A stretch of DNA of 44,476 nucleotides from an uncultured Sphingomonas sp. (GTDB lineage Bacteria; Pseudomonadota; Alphaproteobacteria; Sphingomonadales; Sphingomonadaceae), in assembly GCA_946482655.1 (NCBI GenBank), contig CAMLSA010000013.1:1-44476 (forward strand), read 5' to 3'. Position 1 is the first letter of the stretch. Every line of letters starts with the position of its first letter. The position numbers and the translations under genes were made by a program. Below are positions 14,825 to 23,289 of this stretch, in pieces. The notes under the pieces were generated by a model that was not told where the DNA came from, made no database searches, and worked only from the letters and a program-made list of their open reading frames with translations.

Positions 14825-15487
14825 TCACGCCTGCTTCAGGGCGGCGATGTTGCTCGCATAGGCGCTCGGGCCGCCCTTGAAGCTGGCGGTTCCCGCGACC
14901 AGCACGGTTGCCCCGGCGGCGATCACGCGCGGCGCGGTGCCCGCATCGATTCCGCCATCGACCTCGAGCTCGATCGGCTTGCCCGTCTTGTCGATCATCT
15001 TGCGGATCGCCTCGATCTTGCGGAGCTGGCTGTCGATGAAGCTCTGCCCGCCGAAGCCCGGATTGACGCTCATCACCAGGACGAGATCGATCTCCTCGAT
15101 TAGATAGTCGAGCATCTTGGCGGGTGTCGCCGGGTTGAGCGAGACGCCGGCCTTCTTGCCCAGCGCCTTGATTCGCTGGATCGTCCGATGAGTATGTGGC
15201 CCCGCCTCGGGATGAACGGTGATGATGTCCGCGCCGGCATTGGCGAAATCTTCGAGAAAGGGGTCGATCGGCGAGATCATCAGATGGACGTCGAACGGCT
15301 TCCGCGAGTGCGGCCTCAGCGCCTTCACGACGGCGGGCCCGATCGTCAGATTGGGGACGAAATGCCCGTCCATCACATCGACATGGATCCAGTCCGCTCC
15401 CGCCGCATCGATGGCGCGGACCTCGTCCCCGAGCTTGGCGAAGTCGGCGGAGAGGATTGATGGAGCGATGCGGACGGGGCTGGTCAT
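14825..15487 (-). CDS. rpe: Ribulose-phosphate 3-epimerase
   Basis: A 220-residue TIM-barrel enzyme interconverting ribulose 5-phosphate and xylulose 5-phosphate in the pentose phosphate pathway. Active-site segments are complete: [17 protein letters not shown], then [20 protein letters not shown] (H35, D37 metal ligands), [21 protein letters not shown], and [14 protein letters not shown] with the second catalytic Asp. The C-terminal phosphate-binding loop ([10 protein letters not shown]) is also standard. The length is typical. It lies 74 bases after rsmB and 10 before the heparinase-like gene. No other pentose-phosphate or Calvin-cycle gene is near. Confidence 0.95.
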   Translation of the reverse strand: MTSPVRIAPSILSADFAKLGDEVRAIDAAGADWIHVDVMDGHFVPNLTIGPAVVKALRPHSRKPFDVHLMISPIDPFLEDFANAGADIITVHPEAGPHTHRTIQRIKALGKKAGVSLNPATPAKMLDYLIEEIDLVLVMSVNPGFGGQSFIDSQLRKIEAIRKMIDKTGKPIELEVDGGIDAGTAPRVIAAGATVLVAGTASFKGGPSAYASNIAALKQA

Positions 15488-15561
15488 GGGTCCGGATTAG
15501 CGGGGTGGCCGGGAGGGGGCAAGGTCGCCCAGCGAGTTCCTGCCCTGCCTGGCAGGGGGAA

Positions 15562-16830
15562 TTAGGTCCGTCGGAACCGCGCAATGAAGAACCCGTCCGC
15601 CCCGCCCTTCTCCTCGAGTGTCCCCGGCCGCACGCGGACGCGGCCGACCTTGTCGGGGACGAAGCCCCGCGGCAGTTCCTCAGGGATGACCGGATCGAGG
15701 CGCCAGTCGGGATGGCTGACCAGGAAGGCCTTGGCGATCTGCTCGCCCTCGTCGGCCTCGAGCGAGCACACCGCATAGACCAGCGCGCCGTCGGCCGTGA
15801 CCAGCGACGCCGCATGGTCGATCAGCCGTGTCTGTACCTCCGCCGCTTCGGCGATCGCGCGGGCCCCTGCGCGGTGGAGGACGTCGGGGTGACGGCGGAA
15901 AATGCCGGTCGCCGAACAGGGCGCGTCGAGCAGCACCGCATCATAGGGCGCGCCCTCGGCAAAGCACACGGCATTGTCGATCCGGCATTCGGCGGCGAGG
16001 CCGGTGCGAACGAGATTTTCGGCCAGCCGCTCCATTCGCACCCCCGACTGGTCAACGGCCGTCACGGCCCAGCCGCTGCTCGCGAGCTGCATCGTCTTGC
16101 CGCCGGGCGCGGCACACAGGTCGAGCGCTCGCTTGCCCTTGCCCGCGCCGAGCAGGCGTGCCGGGATCGAGGCCGCGATGTCCTGGATCCACCAGACGCC
16201 TTCATCATAGCCCGGCAGATCGACGATGCGTCGCCCGGCCGGCACGCGGACATGGCCGGGCGCGAGGCTCTCGCCGCCCAGCCGCCCAGCCCAGTCCGCC
16301 ATGTCGAGACCGGCCTTGAAGCCGAGATCGACCGGCGGCGGCACCACGATCGACCGTCGTGCGGCCTCGGCCGCGTCCTTGCCCCAGCTTTTCGTCCAGC
16401 GCTCGGCGACGGCGGCCGGCAGCTGCGGAAGGACCGGCAGGGTGCCGCCTTCCCGCATGACATGAGCGAACACGCCATGGACCAGCTTGCGCGGGCCGCC
16501 ATCCACCAGCGGGAGCACCGTCGTGATCGCGGCATGCTGGGGCGTCGCCATCGCCAGCGCCTGGACCAGCGCTATGCGCAGCACCATCCGTGCCTTGGCG
16601 TCGGCGGGCAGCTGCCGCGCGGTGGCGGCGTCGATCAACGCGTCTAGATCGGCGGTGCGGCGCAACACCTCCGCGGCGATCGCATGCGCGAAGGCACGAT
16701 CATCGGCGCGGTCGAGCTCGGCGCAGGCGGCGTCCATCGCCGCCTCGAGCGGCAGGCCCCGGCGCAGCACGGCATCGAGCAGGCGCAGCGCGGCGCGGCG
16801 GGTTGGGGTGCCGGGAGGATCGGGAGTCAC
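15562..16830 (-). CDS. rsmB: RsmB/NOP-family RNA cytosine-C5 methyltransferase
   Basis: A 422-residue protein with an N-terminal NusB-like RNA-binding domain (about 10-135; RRAALRLLDAVLRRGLPLEA, AFAHAIAAEVLRRTADLDAL) and a C-terminal methyltransferase domain. SAM-binding motif I is LDLCAAPGGKTMQL. Motif IV with its cysteine is LLDAPCSATGIFRRHPDV, and motif VI with the catalytic cysteine is VYAVCSLEADEGE. This two-cysteine arrangement defines m5C RNA methyltransferases; E. coli RsmB modifies C967 of 16S rRNA. Alphaproteobacterial copies are somewhat divergent, so the exact target is inferred. It follows htpX by 46 bases and precedes rpe. Confidence 0.9.
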   Translation of the reverse strand: MTPDPPGTPTRRAALRLLDAVLRRGLPLEAAMDAACAELDRADDRAFAHAIAAEVLRRTADLDALIDAATARQLPADAKARMVLRIALVQALAMATPQHAAITTVLPLVDGGPRKLVHGVFAHVMREGGTLPVLPQLPAAVAERWTKSWGKDAAEAARRSIVVPPPVDLGFKAGLDMADWAGRLGGESLAPGHVRVPAGRRIVDLPGYDEGVWWIQDIAASIPARLLGAGKGKRALDLCAAPGGKTMQLASSGWAVTAVDQSGVRMERLAENLVRTGLAAECRIDNAVCFAEGAPYDAVLLDAPCSATGIFRRHPDVLHRAGARAIAEAAEVQTRLIDHAASLVTADGALVYAVCSLEADEGEQIAKAFLVSHPDWRLDPVIPEELPRGFVPDKVGRVRVRPGTLEEKGGADGFFIARFRRT

Positions 16831-16876
16831 CAGCGCGCCTTACCCGTTCGCCTCGAGATGTCGAGGGGGTTGCGCG

Positions 16877-17836
16877 TCAGCCGCGATCGTGGGGATTGAG
16901 GGCGCTGGCCCGGCGTTTCGCCCTTGGCACTGACGATGTCCCCCTGCCGGGCCGCGGTCCAGTCATGGCGGCGAAATTGGGCGAGGGGGTGAGCATGCCC
17001 ATTTCGTTGGCGATCGCCTCGAGATGGGCGATGCGGTTCTCGGTCGCCGGATGGGTCGAGAAAAGGCTGTCGCCGCCGCGCTTCATGCCCGGCACGATGT
17101 AGAGTGCGGCGGCCGCCGGATTACGCTCGACGACCGGATTGGGGATGTGGGCCGCGCCTCGGGCGAGCTTGGCGAGCGCCGAGGCGAGCGCCCGGGGCTT
17201 GCCCGAAATCTCCGCACCGCCGCGATCGGCGCCGTATTCGCGCGAGCGGCTGATCGCCATCTGCACGATCATCGCCGCGAACGGCGCGACGATTACGGCT
17301 AGGATCGTCGCCAGAATCTGGCCGCCGTCGCGCTCGCGTCCGCCGCCGAAGAACATGCCGAAATTGGCGAGCATCGAGATCGCGCCGGCGATCGTCGCGG
17401 TCATCGTCATGATCAGCGTGTCGCGGTGGCGGACATGGGCGAGTTCGTGCGCCATCACCCCCTCGATCTCGTCCCGGTTGAGCATGCCGAGCAGGCCCGT
17501 GGTCGCGGCCACCGCGGCATGGGCCGGATCGCGGCCGGTGGCAAAGGCGTTGGGGTGCGGGCTATCGATGATGTAGACGCGCGGAAGCGGCAGGCCGGCG
17601 CGCCGTGCGAGGTCATGCACGAGTCCGACGAATTCGGGACAGTTCCGCGCATCGACCTCGCGCGCGCCATGCATCTTGAGAACGATCTTGTCGGCATTCC
17701 AGAAGGTGAACAGATTCATGCCCGCGGCAACGACCAGCGCGATCATCGCGCCGTTCGAACCGCCGATCGTAAAGCCGAGCGCCATGAACAGCGCCGTCAG
17801 CGCCGCCAGCAGCATCACCGTCTTCACCATGTTCAT
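16877..17836 (-). CDS. htpX: Membrane zinc metalloprotease HtpX
   Basis: A 319-residue inner-membrane M48 protease that degrades misfolded membrane proteins alongside FtsH. The zinc site is present: [13 protein letters not shown] (HELAH at 130-134) and the third ligand in SREYGAD. Two N-terminal spans (about 5-45, [20 protein letters not shown]) and two more around 145-215 ([17 protein letters not shown] and [18 protein letters not shown]) fit the family. The C-terminal 30 residues are basic and extend beyond the E. coli protein. The ATG at 17836 has GGAGC upstream and gives the usual N-terminus; the frame continues to 17905 without homology. It is divergent from the SdhAF4-like gene, 80 bases away. 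Confidence 0.93.
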   Translation of the reverse strand: MNMVKTVMLLAALTALFMALGFTIGGSNGAMIALVVAAGMNLFTFWNADKIVLKMHGAREVDARNCPEFVGLVHDLARRAGLPLPRVYIIDSPHPNAFATGRDPAHAAVAATTGLLGMLNRDEIEGVMAHELAHVRHRDTLIMTMTATIAGAISMLANFGMFFGGGRERDGGQILATILAVIVAPFAAMIVQMAISRSREYGADRGGAEISGKPRALASALAKLARGAAHIPNPVVERNPAAAALYIVPGMKRGGDSLFSTHPATENRIAHLEAIANEMGMLTPSPNFAAMTGPRPGRGTSSVPRAKRRASALNPHDRG

Positions 17837-17916
17837 CTTGTCTTTGCTCCTTGCCGCGCCAATGTGGGGAAGACCGGCGCGGTCTTCAATCTCATCCGCG
17901 CCCAAAGGAAGATACG

Positions 17917-18087
17917 ATGTCCGGAAAACGTCCGCCTCATGTGAAGCCCCCGGCGCATCTCACGCCGAACACGCCGGTGCCCGAGCCGGAAGAGATCAAA
18001 CCCACTCCTGAATCGGGCGGTCGCAACGGGCCCGATCCGACGCGCTATGGCGATTGGGAGTTGAAGGGGATCGCGGTGGATTTCTGA
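17917..18087 (+). CDS. DUF1674 protein, succinate dehydrogenase assembly factor 4 homologue
   Basis: A 56-residue protein. Its C-terminus [19 protein letters not shown] matches the DUF1674/SdhAF4 signature (RxGDWExxGxxxDF). The first 35 residues are Pro-rich and disordered. In mitochondria SdhAF4 binds the flavinated SdhA subunit and protects it before complex II assembly; a comparable role in bacteria is inferred. The ATG at 17917 follows AAGGAAG. It is divergent from htpX. No sdh gene is in the window, so any partnership is at a distance. Confidence 0.85.
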   Translation: MSGKRPPHVKPPAHLTPNTPVPEPEEIKPTPESGGRNGPDPTRYGDWELKGIAVDF

Positions 18088-18099
18088 GCTTGTCTTTCC

Positions 18100-18111
18100 T
18101 CGCCCGGGCGA
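18100..18111. repeat. GC palindrome between convergent genes
   Basis: TCGCCCGGGCGA is a 12-bp perfect palindrome in the 40-base spacer between the SdhAF4-like gene and the mitofilin-like gene. Flanking bases (CC before, AGG after) partly extend the stem. It may act as a bidirectional terminator or be part of a dispersed sphingomonad repeat containing CGAAGGCGGGA. There is no T-run. Confidence 0.3.
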
Positions 18112-18127
18112 AGGCGGGAGGGGTCGA

Positions 18128-18949
18128 TCAGGGCTGCGCCCTCACCGGCTGCAACAGCGCCGCACTCTCGATCCGGTCGAGCGCCGCGCGAGCCTGGACG
18201 TAGCGGCGAGCGTCGGCGATCCAGCCTTCGGCGAGCTTGCGACCCGGCAACCGCGCCACTTCGATCAGCGCCGCGTCGACGCGGCCCGCGGCGAGATCGT
18301 CCTGCGCGCGAGCGATACGGTCGACCGGCTCGGCGGAAGGTGCTGACGCTTTGCGGATCACGATCAGCCCGCCCAGCTCGCGCCGGAAATCGTCCCACCA
18401 GCCCTCACTCGACGAGGATGACGACAGCGCCGGTTCGAGCAAGTCGAGCTGGTCGCGCAGATGTCTGATCGTCACCGGCTGGTGCGAGGCGCTGATGATC
18501 GTCGCCACCGCCCGTGGCTCGACCCTGCCGAAGCGCTCGCGCAGCACCGCCTCGAGATAGCCGAGCGAGGTGCCGCGATCGATCGCGCGGCGGGCGGCGA
18601 AGGCGACGAGAAGGCCTTCGGCGCGGTGGGCGTCGCTGGTCGCGGTCTGGGCGCGCTGGCCGATATCCTCGACCTTCTCCTCGATCTGGTCGATCCTCTG
18701 ATCGACGATTGTCTCGACGATATCCGCGGGCGGCGGCGGGGCGATGCTGATGAGCGGCGTGCTGCGTTCCGGCGCCGGCGCCACCACGACCGGAACCAGG
18801 GCCGGCTTGATGGCTTCGGCGACGCTGTGGTAGCGATGGACCAGCCACGCCATGGCGGCCATGCCGGTCAGCAACGCGGCGATCAGCAGCAGCAGGATCG
18901 GCCAGATCGACCGGCGGCGCGGACCGGGGGAATCGACGGGATCGGGCAT
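18128..18949 (-). CDS. Mitofilin-like inner-membrane protein (COG4223 type)
   Basis: A 273-residue protein with one N-terminal membrane span at about 15-36 (IWPILLLLIAALLTGMAAMA) and a periplasmic remainder. A Pro-rich linker (SIAPPPPAD) is followed by a coiled-coil-prone stretch (IVDQRIDQIEEKVEDIGQRA, about 85-110). The C-terminal helical region (RAQDDLAAGRVDAALIEVAR, RKLAEGWIADARRYVQARAA) resembles the mitofilin/Mic60 signature domain. Alphaproteobacterial Mic60 homologues are typically encoded right after hemC and hemD, as here, and shape intracytoplasmic membranes where tested. The start at 18949 is preceded by GAGAGACGAG. It begins 31 bases after hemD ends. I rely on context as much as on sequence for this call. 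Confidence 0.7.
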   Translation of the reverse strand: MPDPVDSPGPRRRSIWPILLLLIAALLTGMAAMAWLVHRYHSVAEAIKPALVPVVVAPAPERSTPLISIAPPPPADIVETIVDQRIDQIEEKVEDIGQRAQTATSDAHRAEGLLVAFAARRAIDRGTSLGYLEAVLRERFGRVEPRAVATIISASHQPVTIRHLRDQLDLLEPALSSSSSSEGWWDDFRRELGGLIVIRKASAPSAEPVDRIARAQDDLAAGRVDAALIEVARLPGRKLAEGWIADARRYVQARAALDRIESAALLQPVRAQP

Positions 18950-18980
18950 TCGGCTCGTCTCTCTTCGCTCACTGACCGTC

Positions 18981-19670
18981 TTATTGGCACAGCCGCGCGG
19001 CGGCCGCCAGCAGCGCCGCATCGTCGGGCTTGGCGGCGGCGATCGTCGCCCGCCATCCAGGGCCCGCGGCGTCGAGCACGGCGGGTGCAAGAGCGGCTAT
19101 GCGGACGCGGCCGCGCGAAATCCTGGCTTCGTCGCACAACCGCGCGAAATGCTCGGCGGCGCGTCCCGAATGGAGCAGCACCGCTCCGGCGCCCTCGCGC
19201 AGTGCGGTCAGTGCCTTGTCGCCGAGGCGGTCGAGGGCAGCGCTGCGATAGACGATCCGTCGATCGATGCTGATCGCCCCATGGCCGACGTCGCGATAAT
19301 CCTCACCCGCGAGGTGGAGCGCGCGGGCGACTCCGTTTTCGGCGGCGGCCTCGAGCATGACCGCGGCATCGCCGCGCCCCGTCCGGATATCGGCGAAACC
19401 CGCCGCCTTGAGGGCGCGCGCGGTGGCGTCCCCGACCGCATAGGCTGGCATCGCGGCATATCGCGTCACGGCCTTGCCCGCCTGGCGCACGGCATTGGCG
19501 CTGGTGACGAACAATGCGTCATATTCCGACGCAGCCGGCGCACTCCAGGCGACCGGTTCGATCCGGAAGATCGGCGATACGATCGGCCTCCAGCCTTGGT
19601 CGAAGGCGCGCTTGGCGGTCATGCTGGCGCCGGGCTCGGGGCGAAGGATGAGGAGCGGAGCGCGGCTCAT
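18981..19670 (-). CDS. hemD: Uroporphyrinogen-III synthase
   Basis: A 229-residue enzyme that closes and inverts ring D of hydroxymethylbilane to give uroporphyrinogen III. HemD sequences diverge widely, but the start (APLLILRPEPGASMTAKRAF), EYDALFVTSANAVRQAG, PAYAVGDATARALKAAGF and the late GAGAVLLHSGRAAEHFARLC fit the two-domain fold. The ATG at 19670 overlaps the hemC stop by 4 bases (ATGA), so the two consecutive heme-pathway enzymes are translationally coupled. In-frame sequence beyond 19670 runs antisense through hemC. Confidence 0.88.
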   Translation of the reverse strand: MSRAPLLILRPEPGASMTAKRAFDQGWRPIVSPIFRIEPVAWSAPAASEYDALFVTSANAVRQAGKAVTRYAAMPAYAVGDATARALKAAGFADIRTGRGDAAVMLEAAAENGVARALHLAGEDYRDVGHGAISIDRRIVYRSAALDRLGDKALTALREGAGAVLLHSGRAAEHFARLCDEARISRGRVRIAALAPAVLDAAGPGWRATIAAAKPDDAALLAAAARLCQ

Positions 19671-20596
19671 GCGCCGGTGAACAGCGCGCGTAACGGCGGC
19701 GATGCGCCATCGAGCAGCCGATGCGCGAGCTTCGCCGCATCGCCCTTCTGGAGTAGCATCGCCTCGCCCGAGCGGCATTCGCTGCCGTCCTCGGTCAGGA
19801 TCTCGGCGCGCAGATGGAGCCCCGCGCCCGACCGGACCGCGAGCGCCGCTACCGGCGAACGGCAATCGGCGCCAAGCGCGGTGAGCAGGGCGCGCTCTGC
19901 GCTGACGCAGGCATGGGTGGTCGCGTCGTCGATGGCGTCGAGCAACGCTCGTATGTCCCTGCGCGCGGCGAGCGTCTCGATGCCGATGGCCCCCTGCGCC
20001 GGCGCGGGCAGCATCTCCTCGCTCGGGATCGGATGGCCGACACCGGCGCGGCCGAGCCGGTCGAGCCCGGCGCCGGCGAGCAGGGTCGCCTCGGCCTCGC
20101 CCGACGCCAGCTTTGCCAGCCTGGTGTCGACATTGCCGCGGAACAGCACGATTCGCGCATCAGGGCGGGCGCGCCGTACCTGCGCCGAGCGCCGCGGAGA
20201 GGAGGTGCCGACCCGCGCGTCCGGCGGCAGGGCGGCGAGCGTCTCCGCCCCGATCAGCCGGTCGCGGACATCGGCGCGCGGCAGCATCGCGGCGATGACG
20301 ATTTCGGCCGGGCGGATCGTCTCGACGTCCTTCATCGAATGGACCGCGAGATCGATCCCGCCGTCCATCAGCGCGCGATCGAGTTCCTTGGTCCACAGCG
20401 CCTTGCCGCCGACTTCGGCGAGCGCGCGATCCTGGATCCTGTCCCCGCTTGTCTTGATGGCGACGATCTCGATCGCGTCCTCGGCCCAGCCATGCGCCGC
20501 GCACAAGGCTGCGCTCACCATGCGCGCCTGGGTCAGCGCCAGCGGCGATCCGCGCGTGCCGAGGCGCAGGCGAGTGGAGGATATGGGAGCGGTCAT
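19667..20596 (-). CDS. hemC: Porphobilinogen deaminase (hydroxymethylbilane synthase)
   Basis: A 309-residue enzyme polymerising four porphobilinogens into hydroxymethylbilane. The catalytic Asp is D90 in LAVHSMKDVE, and the cysteine carrying the dipyrromethane cofactor is C245 in ALGADCRSPVAAL. Other landmarks are RLRLGTRGSPLAL at the start, GTSSPRRSAQ, LFRGNVDTRL and LPAPAQGAIGIE. The ATG at 20596 gives the normal N-terminus (MTAPISSTRL); a start at 20644 would add 16 residues and overlap the MATE gene. It lies 22 bases after the MATE gene, so heme synthesis here may be partly co-transcribed with the pump and chemoreceptor upstream. Confidence 0.95.
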   Translation of the reverse strand: MTAPISSTRLRLGTRGSPLALTQARMVSAALCAAHGWAEDAIEIVAIKTSGDRIQDRALAEVGGKALWTKELDRALMDGGIDLAVHSMKDVETIRPAEIVIAAMLPRADVRDRLIGAETLAALPPDARVGTSSPRRSAQVRRARPDARIVLFRGNVDTRLAKLASGEAEATLLAGAGLDRLGRAGVGHPIPSEEMLPAPAQGAIGIETLAARRDIRALLDAIDDATTHACVSAERALLTALGADCRSPVAALAVRSGAGLHLRAEILTEDGSECRSGEAMLLQKGDAAKLAHRLLDGASPPLRALFTGA

Positions 20597-20618
20597 CTCA
20601 GGCAGTCCATAGAGAAGC

Positions 20619-22022
20619 TTAGCGATGAGCAAAAGCCTCGCCATGCGGCACCAGGCCCAGCTTCTCGCGCCGGCTCCAGCGCCAGACGATCAGCACCGCG
20701 ACAACGCCGAGGCCGGAGGCGAGGCCGAGCCAGATACCGAGCCCGTCCATGCCCAGTGGAAAGGCCAGCAATGTGCCGATGCCGATGCCGATCACCCAAT
20801 AGCCCAATGCGGCGAAGATCATCGGGACACGGGTGTCCTGAAGGCCGCGCAGCACGCCGGCGCCGATCGCCTGCCCGCAGTCGCCGAGCTGGAACAGCGC
20901 CGCGACGGTGAGGAAGGAGACGGCGAGCGCGGTCACCTCGGCATTGGCGGGCGCATCGACGTCGAGGAACGCGCCGATCAGGAAGCGAGGCGCAGCGATC
21001 AGCAGCGTCGCCGAGCACATCGCGAAGCCAGTACCGAAGATCAGCGCGATCCAGCCGGCGCGGGCCACGGCCGCGGGGTCGCGCCGGCCATGGAAATAGC
21101 CGACGCGGACCGTTGCCGCCTGTCCGATCCCCATCGGCACCATGAATACGAGCGCGGCGAGCTGCATCGCGATCGCATGCGCGGCGAGCGACGACCGGCC
21201 GATCAGCCCCATCAGGAATACCGCGGCGTTGAACACCGTCACCTCGAGCGCGAGCGTCACCGCGATCGGCAGGCCGATGCGCCAGACTGTCCGGAAGCGG
21301 GTCCAATCGGCGGCCCAGAAGCGGCCGAACAGGCAATATCGGCTGAACTGCCGGTCGTGGCTGACCACAAGAACCATCCCGATGAACATGAAAACCGCGG
21401 TGGCCAGGCTCGCCAGCCCGGCCCCCCGCAGTCCTAGCGCCGGCAGCCCCAAATGGCCGAAGATCAGCACCCAGCCGACGAGGGCGTTGAACGGTACCGC
21501 AATCAGCGTCACGATCACGCCCCAGATCGGGCGCTCGAGCGCAGCGACGAAGTTGCGCAGAACCAGATAGGCCAAATAGGGCAGCAGCGCCCATTGCAGG
21601 CTGCGCACCATGATAGCGGCGCCGGCGGACAGTTCCGGATCCTGGCCGATCAGGATCAGGATCGGTTCGGCATGCCAGAGCAGCGCCCAACTCGGCAGGC
21701 AGATCAATCCGGCCGCCCATATCGTCTGGCGCACCGTGCGGCGGATATCGCGCACCGAATGGAGGCGCCGCCCGCGCTCGCTCGAGATCAGCGGCGAGGC
21801 GGCGGTGGTGAGCCCCAGACCGAAGATGAGCAGCGCCATATACAGATTGAGCCCCAGCGAGCCCGCCGCGACCGCGTCGGGGCCGATGCGGCCGAGCAGC
21901 AGCAGGTCCGTCGCGGCGATAGCCGACCAGCCGAGATTGCCGATGATCAACGGCACGCTCAGCGACAGGAGGGCGCGCGCCTCTGCACGCCAGGGCGTCT
22001 CCGGAGTTCTCTTGTCGGCCAT
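20619..22022 (-). CDS. MATE-family efflux transporter (NorM-like)
   Basis: A 467-residue inner-membrane protein with about twelve hydrophobic segments in two similar halves. The first half starts LLSLSVPLIIGNLGWSAIAA and LLLGRIGPDAVAAGSLG; the second has IGLPIAVTLALEVTVFNAAV and GMGQAATVRVGYFHG-type sequence (MGIGQAATVRVGYFHGRR). MATE pumps export cationic drugs and dyes in exchange for Na+ or H+. The substrate cannot be read from sequence. The gene is 53 bases after the chemoreceptor and 22 before hemC. In related genomes hemC is usually divergent directly from tsaD, so this gene and the next look like insertions into that arrangement. Confidence 0.9.
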   Translation of the reverse strand: MADKRTPETPWRAEARALLSLSVPLIIGNLGWSAIAATDLLLLGRIGPDAVAAGSLGLNLYMALLIFGLGLTTAASPLISSERGRRLHSVRDIRRTVRQTIWAAGLICLPSWALLWHAEPILILIGQDPELSAGAAIMVRSLQWALLPYLAYLVLRNFVAALERPIWGVIVTLIAVPFNALVGWVLIFGHLGLPALGLRGAGLASLATAVFMFIGMVLVVSHDRQFSRYCLFGRFWAADWTRFRTVWRIGLPIAVTLALEVTVFNAAVFLMGLIGRSSLAAHAIAMQLAALVFMVPMGIGQAATVRVGYFHGRRDPAAVARAGWIALIFGTGFAMCSATLLIAAPRFLIGAFLDVDAPANAEVTALAVSFLTVAALFQLGDCGQAIGAGVLRGLQDTRVPMIFAALGYWVIGIGIGTLLAFPLGMDGLGIWLGLASGLGVVAVLIVWRWSRREKLGLVPHGEAFAHR

Positions 22023-22075
22023 GGCGGCGTCCTTAGCCGCCCCCTAGGCGGAGGAAAACCCCGCCTGTCCTTGCG

Positions 22076-23167
22076 TCAGGCCTGCAGCATCGCCTTGATC
22101 CGCTGGTCCATCATCTGCGCCGCGATCTCGGTGGCTTTTTTGGTGTCGCTCGCGAGCTTCTTCACCTCGCTCGCGACCACGGCGAAGCCACGGCCGGCCT
22201 CGCCGGCGCGCGCCGCTTCGATCGTGGCGTTGAGCGCGAGGAGCTTGGTTTGCGCGGCGATCATGTTGATGCTGCCCACGATCTGCGAGACCTCTTCGAT
22301 CATCGCCTGAATCTCCCCGCCACGTGCCTCGAGGTCGGCACGAAAATCCTGGCTTTCGGTGAGCCGCGACTGGATTTCCTGCTCGAGCTGAACCTCGCGA
22401 CTTATGTCACTGGCAAGTTTGATGATCTTCCAGGGACGGCCATTGGCATCGAGGACCGGATTATAGGTCGCCTGGATCCAGATGGCGCTTCCGTCGCGGG
22501 CGCGGCGCAGATAACGACCCGAGTCGAACTCGCCGCGGCCAAGACGCGTCCAGAAATCGCGATAGGCATCGGACTGGATCAGCTGACCGTCGCATAACAG
22601 ACGATGGTGCTGCCCTACGAGATCGGCCTCTTGATATCCGAAGATGTCGAGAAAATTGGCGTTGACGGCGAGTATGATGCCGTCAAGTCCGAATTCGATG
22701 ACGGCCTGGGACCGGTCGATGGCCCGGATCTTGCCCTCATATTCGGCCTGTTGCCGCTTGACGGCGGTGATGTCGGACGCGATCTTGAGGATACGTTCGG
22801 GCTGGCCCTGGGCGTCCAGGATGGGATTGTAGGTCGCCTGCAGCCACAACTCCCGGCCGTCCTTGCGGCGGCGGCGAAATTCACCAGCGTGGAATTCGCC
22901 CCGCGTCAGCCCTTCCCAGAATTGCGCAGAGAGCGAAATGGCGTCGGCCGTTTCGGCGAAGCAGAACATGCGATGCTGCTGTCCGACGATCTCGTCCAGC
23001 CGATAGCCGGTCATGTCCAGGAAAGACGGGTTGGCCCATGAGACGGCCCCGGTCAGATCGAACTCGATCATGGCGTGGGATCGGCATATCGCTGCCAACG
23101 CGCCGCCGCTTTCGCCGGGCGGCTGCACCCGATCATCGTGCCGAAACGTCTCTGGGAGCTGGTCCAT
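22076..23167 (-). CDS. Cytoplasmic PAS-PAS chemoreceptor with short signalling domain (BdlA-like)
   Basis: A 363-residue protein without membrane segments. PAS domain 1 (about 30-134) and PAS domain 2 (about 150-256) are clear duplicates of each other; compare [18 protein letters not shown] with [18 protein letters not shown], and QQHRMFC with QHHRLLC. A compact MCP signalling region (about 262-363) follows, with the hairpin tip [20 protein letters not shown] and [20 protein letters not shown]. The signalling part is only about 100 residues, so the methylation helices are largely missing. The usual QTNLL of the tip reads QTKLL. The organisation resembles Pseudomonas BdlA (biofilm dispersal). 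No che genes are near. A CtrA-like half-site array lies just upstream. Confidence 0.88.
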   Translation of the reverse strand: MDQLPETFRHDDRVQPPGESGGALAAICRSHAMIEFDLTGAVSWANPSFLDMTGYRLDEIVGQQHRMFCFAETADAISLSAQFWEGLTRGEFHAGEFRRRRKDGRELWLQATYNPILDAQGQPERILKIASDITAVKRQQAEYEGKIRAIDRSQAVIEFGLDGIILAVNANFLDIFGYQEADLVGQHHRLLCDGQLIQSDAYRDFWTRLGRGEFDSGRYLRRARDGSAIWIQATYNPVLDANGRPWKIIKLASDISREVQLEQEIQSRLTESQDFRADLEARGGEIQAMIEEVSQIVGSINMIAAQTKLLALNATIEAARAGEAGRGFAVVASEVKKLASDTKKATEIAAQMMDQRIKAMLQA

Positions 23168-23190
23168 CTCCGGATGGTGGCGAAATTTGG

Positions 23191-23216
23191 TTAAGGCGCG
23201 GCTAAGAACTGGTTAG
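23191..23216 (-). promoter_or_regulatory. CtrA-like half-site array upstream of the chemoreceptor
   Basis: Three half-sites occur at exact 11-base spacing: TTAA (23191-23194), CTAA (23202-23205) and TTAG (23213-23216), each pair separated by seven bases. Read on the minus strand, the first two give TTAG-N7-TTAACC, one base off the CtrA consensus TTAA-N7-TTAAC. The array begins 24 bases upstream of the chemoreceptor ATG. CtrA controls flagellar and chemotaxis genes in many alphaproteobacteria. Binding here is a prediction. Confidence 0.45.
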
Positions 23217-23289
23217 ACTTTGGTCTGATCGGGGCGCGGCACTCGCGCGCGGTTAACATTCCCCGGCCGATGCCCTACAGGCGGCGGCC

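Noticed and set aside
18852..20612. 586-codon plus-strand ORF opposite hemC/hemD
   Set aside because: It is antisense to two well-supported overlapping genes and dominated by Arg, Ala and Ser.
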